A stretch of DNA of 64,000 nucleotides from NCBI RefSeq assembly GCF_000182925.2, contig NC_026506.1:2480001-2544000 (forward strand), read 5' to 3'. The notes beneath the pieces were generated by a model, which was not told where the DNA came from, did no database searches, and saw only the letters and a list, made by a program, of their open reading frames with translations. The position numbers and the translations under genes are program-made. The first letter of the stretch is position 1. Each line of letters opens with the position of its first letter. Source of the stretch: Neurospora crassa OR74A (taxonomy: Eukaryota; Ascomycota; Sordariomycetes; Sordariales; Sordariaceae). Positions 56,489 through 64,000 of this stretch are shown here, in pieces.

Positions 56489-58967
56489 ATGGCCGTCGAT
56501 AAGAAGCGCAAGAACACAAAAGCCCCCGCCAGCGGGCCAAAGCGCCGCAAGACGCAACCGTCGTCTAAGCAGATCAAGCGACCTGTTTCCGTTGATGCGC
56601 TGGCATGGAAGACGGTCGACATTCCTGAAATGTTCGATGATGCGGAGGGTTTCTTTGGTTTGGAGGAAATTACCGGTGTTGACATTGTAAAGGATGGCGA
56701 TGTTGTCAAGTTCGTAAGTTGGGTCATGGATGATGACAGCGACAGGACATGAATGAACTCACATATGTCTTTAGATGGCTGCGGTCCCCAAGTCGGAGGC
56801 AGAGGTAGAAGATGACGGCGAAGAGTTTGGTGGTTTCGACGACGAAGAGACACCGAAACCTGCTGGAAATGCGGACCAGGAAGTCAAGACATCAGAAACC
56901 AAGGCCGAAGCTGCGAGTACTCCAGCCAAGGAAAAGAAGGCCTCCAAGGACCAGAGGAAGCCAAAGGAGCAGCAAAAGCAGCAAAAGCAGCAAAAGCAAC
57001 AGCCAAAGAAGGAGCAGCCAAATAAGGCAGCGAATAAGAAGAACGCCGAGGACAAGAAGAAGGCCCGCAAGAACGAGAAAACTACTGTCGAGCCGAAGGA
57101 CCCCGAACTAGAAACCGATCTTTTCACCAAACTGGAGGAGCTTCCTGAGCCTGAAGAGGAGGAAATTGATATGTCCGAATGGGTGCCACTCGATTTGTCA
57201 CCTCGTATGATCTCGTCCATCGCCAAACTCAGGTTCTCCAAGCCCACCGTGATTCAGTCCAAGGCTATTCCCGAGATCATGGCTGGTCACGACGTTATCG
57301 GAAAAGCATCCACCGGTTCGGGAAAGACGTTGGCATTCGGAATTCCCGTCATCGAAAGCTGGTTGAGCGCTGCTGAGACGAGGAAGCAGAACAAGGAAGA
57401 GAGAAAGGGCGCTACAGCGCTGATTTTGTCACCCACCAGAGAACTTGCCCAGCAGATCAGAGACCATCTTCAAGCGCTTTGCAAAGGTCTTCCTACAGCA
57501 CCTTACATTTGCTCGGTTCTTGGTGGCATGGCCGTACAGAAGCAAAAACGACAGCTCCAGGTCGCCGATATCGTCATTGCGACCCCGGGCAGAATGTGGG
57601 AGGTTATGAGCTCAGATAACTCTGTGCTCGCTTCTCTGAGGAACATCTCCTTCCTCGTGTTGGATGAGGCAGATAGACTTCTTAAGGACGGTCACTTCAA
57701 GGAGGCCGAGGAGATTTTCAAGGCTCTTGACAGGCCACCGGTGGAAGAGAACAATGAGGATCAGAAGATGGGCGGTACTGATGAGGAGGGACAGGAAGAG
57801 GAAGAAGAGGACAGCGAGGAGGAGGAGGAGGAGGAGGAAGAGCACGTCAACAAGAGGCAGACTCTCATTTTCTCCGCCACGTTCAACAAGAACTTGCAGC
57901 AAAAGTTGGCCGGAAAATCCAAGTTCAAGGCGACGAGCACCCAGGACATGGAGTATCTTCTCCAGAAGCTGAACTTCCGCGAAACCCCCAAGTTTGTCGA
58001 CGCCAATCCCGTCCACCAAATGGCCGAGAACCTCAAGGAGGGTCTCATTATGTGCGGCGACATGGAGAAGGATCTCTACCTCTATGCCACTCTCATGCTC
58101 CAGCCCACACGGCGCGCGCTTGTATTCACCAACTCGGTCAACTCTGTCCGTCGCCTAACCCCCCTCCTCGAGAACCTCAATCTTCCAGCCTTCCCTCTCC
58201 ACTCGGGCATGATCCAGCAAGCCCGTCTGCGCTCTATCGACCGCTTCAAGGCCAACGAAGGCGCAAAGAAAAAGAACGGTTCTGCAGCTATCCTGGTCGC
58301 TACCGATGTTGCTGCCCGTGGTCTCGATATCCCCGACGTCGACCTCGTCATCCACTACCACGTCCCGCGCGCCGCCGAGGACTACGTGCACCGCTCCGGC
58401 CGTACCGCCCGTGCCTCCAACTCGGGCACGAGCATCCTGCTCTGCGGGCCCAAAGAAGCCGTGCCGACGCAGCGCCTCGTTGCCAAGGTGCACGCCCAGG
58501 CCGAGGTCAAGGCCGGCAACTCGGGCAACAACACCAAGAAGCTCGTTTCGAGCGGACTTCGCACCATCGATATCGACCGGCGCATCGTCGCCAAGTTGCG
58601 GGAGCGCGTCGACTTGGCCAAGAAGATCGCGGATGCGGTGCAGGCCAAGACCATGGGTGGAAAAGAGGACGATTGGATGAAGAAGGCGGCAGAGGACTTG
58701 GGCGTCGACTATGACTCGGAAGAGCTTGAGAAGGCGGGCAAGTGGGGTGGCAAGGGTAGCTCCAAGAAGCAGAAGCAGAAGGAGGCACAGCAGATGAGCA
58801 AGGGCGAGTTGGCGTCGCTGAGGGCTGCGTTGAGAGACCTCTTGAGCAAGAGGATCAACACGGGCGTCAGCGAGAGGTACCTCACTGGACTGGATGTTAG
58901 TGAGCTGCTGAAGGGCGAGCAGGGGCTGTTTTTGGGCCAGGTGGACGGATTGGGCTTGGATGATTAG
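56489..58967 (+). CDS. mak5: MAK5-type DEAD-box RNA helicase, 60S biogenesis
   Basis: Two exons (56489-56713, 56775-58967) give 805 aa. The 61-nt intron is GTAAGT to TTTAG. The N-terminal 200 residues are basic/acidic and include a Gln/Lys-rich run (about 138-155). Helicase motifs are ASTGSGKT (253-260), SPTRELAQQ, TPGRMWEV, VLDEADRLL (DEAD 372-375), SAT (441-443), ATDVAARGLDIPD and HRSGRTAR (613-620). An acidic insert of about 30 residues (402-431) sits between DEAD and SAT, as in Mak5/DDX24. Yeast Mak5 is a nucleolar ATPase needed for 60S precursors. The start MAVDKKRKNTKAP with ACCATGG context is convincing. Confidence 0.95.
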
Positions 58968-60301
58968 ACGCAGATTCATGGCTGTGGTATTGCATGTTTC
59001 CTTTCACGGTTAACCATTTAATTCTGAGCGGTGATCTACATATAGTATCCGGTCTCTTCACTCTGAGTAAGATGTCTTGTATTTTTTCTCTCGTGTTTTG
59101 TTCTATAAGGCACTAAAAGAACAGTTCACGTCTTGGACTGTGCTGCCAAGTGAGACAGGGTCCATGGGTCCATCAAGGTCTCCATCTTCCCCATGGCCTA
59201 GATTCTCAGTTGCTGTGGAAAGTTGAGATTCGATGCGACGTTCCCGGTTTCGGTTTCATCATCCGGAGAACATTCCGATCCGCCGCTATGATTTTCTCCA
59301 CCCGGCCCGTCGAAGTACCCCACCCCGAGCAGCAGGGTATGCGAACTTGTTGTCACTTGTCAGGCTTGTCCGCTTCCTTGTGCAGCGAACGTGACGGCCA
59401 AGCATTGGGGCACTTTGTTATCATTCTGCTTCCTGTCTGGGCGGGCCGTCGGTTTGGTGCTTCATTCAAGGGCATCTGAGCAACGAGCAAGGAAAACGTC
59501 ACTCTTGCCGCGCCGTACAGTCTGCTGCGTGGATGGCCTCAGGAGGTTTCACAGAAGAGAGGGACTGACTGATGATTTTTTTTTTTAAAAAAAAAAAAGA
59601 GAGAAAAAAGACAAGAACCGAAACTGACACCCCACTGTATCCGTACTCTCATTTGTACAGTACACTATACAACTACTAACAGCAGTGTACGAACTGAAGT
59701 GTACCTAGAACTAATCGCGCACCTCCAAAGGACGGGAATCTCCCGTGTCTCAGCGATTATCTCCCGTCGTCCACCTTTCCCTTCAACGTTCGACATGTGG
59801 CGCCTTTGATTCGCCCTGTACACTGGAACCACTCGCCCACCAGCAAACAAACAGTTCATTCCCCCTCTTTGTTTCTCACGATTCCTCATGTCATAGCCTT
59901 TTGCATAACCTGACAGTGACAACAATAATACTCTGATCGTAAGACTAGTGTCGTCATTCCGGACCCTTTTATCCGACGGTTTCCGAGATAAGCCAATCGC
60001 AGTTCGCTACCATTAATTTTGGTCCATTGTCGCCCAATATCGGCTCAACACGACAACATATACGGTGTTTTGCCAGCAACCCGCCTTCCGATCTATTTCA
60101 GGCCACTATTCACGGTGGAAGAAGCGCAACATACACCTACTTGGAGGCCTGGAACGACGGTCCCATTTTTCTTTCTCGAACCCAACTCAAACACAAACAC
60201 TGCGCCCTTCAATATTTCGAACCACCGACCGACTGACCGACCGACCGACCGAACGAGCGAACGAGCGAATACAATACGCCTAATACCGCCAGTTCGGCGC
60301 T
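58968..60301. other. Intergenic and leader of the flavoprotein-fusion gene
   Basis: About 1.3 kb. The left part is the 3' UTR of MAK5. A T8/A12 pair (59577-59599) forms a short hairpin-like inverted repeat. The right end is the leader of the next gene with the CCGA repeat at 60223-60269. Confidence 0.5.
60223..60269. repeat. CCGA/GAAC tetranucleotide repeat in a 5' leader
   Basis: About six CCGA or CTGA units are followed by GAACGAGC repeats. It ends 32 nt before the ATG of the flavoprotein-fusion gene and is therefore probably in its mRNA leader. Confidence 0.85.
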
Positions 60302-62107
60302 ATGGCTGGCAACGGTTCTCTTTCTGGCCTTGCAAGCAGAGTCTCTGCTATCGAGCGAATCCCGTCTACGCCATCGCTAAGCGAAATCCAACGTCCCCGA
60401 AAACTTCGTCTCCTGATTGCCGCAAACGGCCCTCGAGATGTCGCCTTCGCGCAAGCCATCGCCGTCCGCCTGTCGAAAGAGCCTCAAATAACAACACGGG
60501 CGATAGTAGACGACATGACCCACCGGTTAGCGCAAGAGATCATGGTATACAAGAACAGGAACTTGAGAGCAAATGGGCCCGATGGCCTTACGGGCAAGGA
60601 GGTGGAAACATATCAGCAGCAAGCCGACGAACTGGTAGAATGGGCCGACCTTCTTGTCATTGCCCCCATCGATGCGGACCACCTGGCGAGGATGATGTGC
60701 GGCATGGCGGATACACTGTTGCTGGAGGTCTTGAGGGGCTGGGATGCCTCCAAGCGGATACTTCTTATACCTGGCATGACCACTCACATGTGGGAGAACC
60801 CAATGACTAAGAGGCAGATCAGCAAGCTTCATCGGAAATGGAGCTGGATCCGGGTTCTTCCCCCCATTCTGTGGCACTACGATGACGGCCCGAACCCGAA
60901 ACGGATTGTGAAATGGGACGCATTCAACGAAGTGCTGGCCATCATCAAGAACCAGGCCGACCTGCTCAAGATCGGTCACACTGTCGAGGTATCCGTTCAG
61001 CAAGGAACATCCGCCGCAACAGGGAAGAAAGCCAGAAGCACACTACCACCAGAACTATGGAGCATGATCTTTGAATATACCAACGACTGGGAGCTAGCCA
61101 CCTCCATGGGCGTCTTCACCACCATTCCCATGCCCGAGAGCGAAGGCTGGCGACTGCAACCCAAAGACCCCAACGACCCGCTCCAGGTGTTCATGCACGA
61201 GCTTGAATGGACGCTCCTGACAGCCAACACCAAAGCCATCTGCGAAAAACTCTCACAAGCGCCCGAATCCTTCCAAGACCTCTCGGCGTTAGCCGTCCAC
61301 CTAATATTCAAGTTCGGCCTCACCGAAGTTCTCACCTACATCGAGTCCAACTTCCCGCACCTCTTCAAGTGTTTTGACGGCAAGACGATCCCTACCAAAG
61401 CCTCGGCCTACTACTATCGCACCGACATCCTCGAATGGTGGGCGCGCTCCCCTTCCTTCCTGGAAAAGCAGTACGACACGGAAGCACTCAACCTGGCCTC
61501 CATGCGCGGCTCCATTCCCGTGCTGGAGTGGTGGCGCCGCTCCGGCCTTCCCTTGAAATACACCGAATCCGCCTTTGAGCTAGCCACCTCTCGCGGCCAT
61601 CTGGACGTGCTACAGTGGTGGCGGGACGCCTCCCAGCGCGAACACCCGTCCCGAAACATTTCCTTAAAACCGGGCCGCTCCCTGCTGATGGCGGCGCAGT
61701 ACGGCCACGTGGAGATCATGCGTTGGTGGCTCGAGCAGTCCGGTGTGCCCTTGGAGCACCAGGAGCACGTGTGCAAGATAGCGAGTAGATGGGGCCAGGT
61801 CAAGATTCTGGACTTGTGGCGCGAGCTGAGGGGGGACGATAAGATGCAGTTTGATAATCAGATCCTTATAGAGCCGACTTTTCATGCGCATATACCCGTT
61901 CTGGAATGGTGGCGAAGGTATGCGCATGGGGAGCTACCCGGGATGAATGGGAGAAAGGGCAAGAGGGTGGAGTATAAAACGATGGATATCGAGGAGGCGC
62001 TGGAGGATTCATTGGGTGATCAGACGAGGGTGAGGCGGTGGTGGGCGGAGAATGGGTTAAATCTGGGGCTGGGGACGAGTGAGTGGATGAAGGTTAGGTA
62101 TTTGTGA
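60302..62107 (+). CDS. Flavoprotein (HFCD-like) fused to F-box-like and ankyrin-like WW repeats
   Basis: Single exon, 601 aa, ATG 60302 (GCTATGGCT). Residues about 33-225 resemble the HFCD flavoprotein family (Hal3/PPC decarboxylase): KLRLLIAANGPRDVAFAQ, ADLLVIAPIDADHLARMMCG, GMADTLLLEVLRGWD, and PGMTTHMW (157-164) where the family motif is PxMNxxMW. The Asn, important for decarboxylation in that family, is Thr here. Residues 248-262 (LPPELWSMIFEYTND) look like an F-box-type helix. From about 340 on, an ankyrin-like repeat with paired Trp occurs at least five times (PVLEWWRRSGLP, DVLQWWRDAS, EIMRWWLEQSGVP, PVLEWWRRY, RVRRWWAENG). FMN binding is likely and decarboxylase activity doubtful; this is inference. 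An SCF adaptor or regulatory role is possible. Confidence 0.8.
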   Translation: MAGNGSLSGLASRVSAIERIPSTPSLSEIQRPRKLRLLIAANGPRDVAFAQAIAVRLSKEPQITTRAIVDDMTHRLAQEIMVYKNRNLRANGPDGLTGKEVETYQQQADELVEWADLLVIAPIDADHLARMMCGMADTLLLEVLRGWDASKRILLIPGMTTHMWENPMTKRQISKLHRKWSWIRVLPPILWHYDDGPNPKRIVKWDAFNEVLAIIKNQADLLKIGHTVEVSVQQGTSAATGKKARSTLPPELWSMIFEYTNDWELATSMGVFTTIPMPESEGWRLQPKDPNDPLQVFMHELEWTLLTANTKAICEKLSQAPESFQDLSALAVHLIFKFGLTEVLTYIESNFPHLFKCFDGKTIPTKASAYYYRTDILEWWARSPSFLEKQYDTEALNLASMRGSIPVLEWWRRSGLPLKYTESAFELATSRGHLDVLQWWRDASQREHPSRNISLKPGRSLLMAAQYGHVEIMRWWLEQSGVPLEHQEHVCKIASRWGQVKILDLWRELRGDDKMQFDNQILIEPTFHAHIPVLEWWRRYAHGELPGMNGRKGKRVEYKTMDIEEALEDSLGDQTRVRRWWAENGLNLGLGTSEWMKVRYL

Positions 62108-62454
62108 TGGGAGTGATGGGATGGAATGGGATAGGTAATGCAAGTTGGAGATTGGGGGATAACATAACTCGGACGATCAAGGCGTCATGACACTAATGAC
62201 TATTACGGCAAAACTGGGATTTCTATAGATGGCTTTTTTAAAAGGGAATATCACGTGGGTACAAGGGGGAGGAATAAACATATTCTGATATCTGGTAGCT
62301 TGGGTGGGAATGCAGTGAAGGAATACAAGCCGTGACAGAAAAGAGGAGGCATTGATTGTTTTGGTTGCATTGAACGTTGGGATTTTTAGTAAAATGAACG
62401 TTATAGGAGCTGGACCCAGGGTTCCTTCCATCAAGGAGTGATTGATAGTCGCTT
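62108..62454. other. Intergenic between the fusion gene and tRNA-Lys
   Basis: About 350 bp holding the 3' UTR of the fusion gene and the 5' flank of the tRNA. Nothing else is seen. Confidence 0.6.
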
Positions 62455-62542
62455 GCCCGGCTAGCTCAATCGGTAGAGCGTGAGACTCTTAAGGAGTTCC
62501 TCCGTAATCTCAAGGTTGTGGGTTCGACCCCCACGTCGGGCT
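62455..62542 (+). tRNA. tRNA-Lys(CUU) with a 15-nt intron
   Basis: The cloverleaf folds by eye: acceptor stem GCCCGGC with GTCGGGC (one G-T pair), D arm GCTC/GAGC, anticodon stem TGAGA/TCTCA, loop CTCTTAA with anticodon CTT, T arm GTGGG-TTCGACC-CCCAC and discriminator T. Fifteen nucleotides (62492-62506) follow position 37, the standard place of tRNA introns. The T-rich run after the gene (62562-62569) may serve as the Pol III stop. A and B boxes are inside the D and T arms. Confidence 0.97.
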
Positions 62543-62943
62543 CAATTCCCGATCGTTCCTTCATTTTTTTGCATTTTCCGCAACATGGGACTCCGAGCTA
62601 CCGTTTTCTCTTGGTGATGCATTTCCCCTTCGTCAATATCCATCTTTTTTCTCTTCTCCCATAGCCTTTTGTCACGACCCTCCAGCTATTTTCCCCACTT
62701 TCTTCCGCAGAGTCGAGCTGTTCCTCTCTTTTTGTTTAAATGCATTCATAGCCCTAGTATGGAAGGAATTGATAACCAAACCCCTTTTGACATGTCTCTT
62801 TCTGTATGCCACGCAATATCGGTGGATTCTGGGATGCCATCATCGTAAGATTTCTGTGATGATAAGTCTCTTTCACATGCAGCCAGAACAATAGAGCACC
62901 GCATGTGAACTCATTACCAGCACACCAGGGAGTAATCTGGGTA
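62543..62943. other. Intergenic after tRNA-Lys
   Basis: About 400 bp, with a T7 run at 62563-62569 and the 3' UTR of the dynactin gene at its right. No gene is seen. Confidence 0.6.
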
Positions 62944-63705
62944 TTATTGGAACTTTCCGGGGTTGCTGGGTATCATTCGTCTAAGAACATCGATTTGGCG
63001 CGCTTGTGCTTTGTTCTTCAATTCCGACACTCCTCTCCTGTCGATTCTCCGTAGGCCGTTCGAGTAAATCACCGTGTAGTCTGGAATAACCTCACCTGCT
63101 GCAACGGTGCTGTTGGCGGTCAGGGTGCAATGCTGTGGCAGTATCGATCCGTCAGTCCAGTCCATTCAAGTCTGATAAAGGCACGACGACACCATGAGCA
63201 CTGGAGCGAGATCACCCCGTGTTGTTCAAGTTGAACTCACCTTCCCAACAACAGCCCCCGCCCCAACCCTCGTCCCAATGCCCACCGTCGTGCCCTCCCC
63301 AATTACCGTCCCGCCGCTCTCAACCTGCGCGCCCACCTCGACTGTCACGTAGTCCCCCAGTGTTACCGCGCCCATCGAGCGGCCCTCCTTATCCGGACTC
63401 CCTTTGTGGTACCTCCCCTGGAGGTCAGCCGCCCCCAAGCAAGCTCGCTCGTGCACGATGCAGCGCCGTCCAACCGTGACGCGACCGCCTAGCGACTCGA
63501 GCCGCGCGCGCGGGTGAATCACGCTTTCGGTGCTGACGATAATGGTGTGCGGGCCGGTGAGCAGGGCGCTGTCGGCGATGGTGCAGGACGAGGAGAATTG
63601 CACGGGGGGCTTTGGGCCGGATTGGGAGACGGCGGGCAGGATGGAGTGCCGTTTGTGGTGCCCGTGGGCGGAGCTGGGGACGGGGGAGGGGGTTGCGGAT
63701 GACAT
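62944..63705 (-). CDS. Dynactin subunit 6 (p27)-like
   Basis: Two exons (63705-63241, 63132-62944) give 217 aa. The 108-nt intron is GTGAGT, with CTGACGG and GCCACAG. After a Ser/Pro-rich start the protein has imperfect hexapeptide repeats of a left-handed beta-helix (VSTESVIHPRARLE, VTVGRRCIVHERACLG, VTLGDYVTVEVGAQVE, TVIGEGTTVGIGTRVG). It then continues HCTLTANSTVAAGEVIPDYT, VIYSNGLRRID and a C-terminal helix, matching DCTN6/p27 of the dynactin pointed-end complex. That complex links dynein to cargo such as endosomes; in Neurospora dynactin mutants have a ropy growth form. The start is ATG 63705; the frame above it begins at TTG. Confidence 0.9.
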
Positions 63706-64000
63706 TATTGCTGTGTTTCGTTTGTTTGTTTGTTTTGGTGACAAATCACCGTGGTGAGTGATGTGTTGTCACGATGGGTATTTGTGGTTGTCTTGCCAAA
63801 GAGATCTTGTCTCAAAATTTGGCGGTCGGTCCTTTGGTTGATATTGGTCGCTCGATCGGATGGAGATCTAGATAGCGGATGGCCGATGCCCGGGGTGGAA
63901 GCTTTGGAAGCTTGAAAGCTCGGACGCTATCGTCAAAGTTTATGGAGTTGATGGAGATGAAGATGGAGGTCGTAGGGTCCGGTGGGCGGGGATTTGCTAG
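63706..64000. other. Promoter side of the dynactin gene at the right edge
   Basis: About 300 bp to the window edge, with TTTGTTTGTTTG repeats next to the start. No gene is seen. Confidence 0.5.

Overview
The window is nuclear DNA of a filamentous ascomycete, most likely a Sordariales fungus (Neurospora/Sordaria-like). The evidence is the gene structure: short introns of about 55-250 nt with CTAAC/CTGAC branch sites, moderate GC, well spaced genes on both strands, and a tRNA-Lys(CUU) with a 15-nt intron. Protein content agrees (HIRA, MAK5, TRM7, Hul4-type HECT ligase, PIR-like and MARVEL proteins). The species cannot be fixed from sequence alone. All exon coordinates come from reading splice sites and reading frames by eye.

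Layout. 1-8.6 kb: REI1 (60S ribosome maturation) and, divergent from it across a promoter region with an (AGC)n repeat, a large HECT E3 ligase with an AZUL-like N-terminal zinc finger and a long acidic insertion just before its catalytic cysteine. 8.6-23.8 kb: a gene-poor accessory stretch holding a few small unrecognised genes and a decayed GH7 endoglucanase; 19.4-23.8 kb shows no gene I can support. 23.8-38.8 kb: a GT4 glycosyltransferase, two unrecognised genes, a U1-type zinc-finger (WBP4-like) protein, a PIR-like cell-wall protein, a MARVEL membrane protein and a small secreted cysteine-rich protein. 40.5-51.5 kb: HIRA histone chaperone, a Lys/Ala-rich basic protein with a GC-AG intron, a KRE2/KTR mannosyltransferase and a GT32 glycosyltransferase. 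53.8-64 kb: a GNAT acetyltransferase, the divergent pair TRM7/MAK5, a flavoprotein/F-box-like/ankyrin-like fusion, tRNA-Lys and dynactin p27.

Themes. Three genes act in ribosome or tRNA maturation (REI1, MAK5, TRM7), and TRM7 and MAK5 share a roughly 620-bp divergent promoter. Several genes serve the secretory pathway and cell surface (KTR, GT32, PIR-like, secreted protein, MARVEL). No CRISPR array, rRNA gene, transposon or virus-like element was recognised. The most unusual items are the HECT C-lobe insertion, the flavoprotein fusion with an altered PxMNxxMW motif, and the GH7 gene whose catalytic nucleophile codon now reads lysine.
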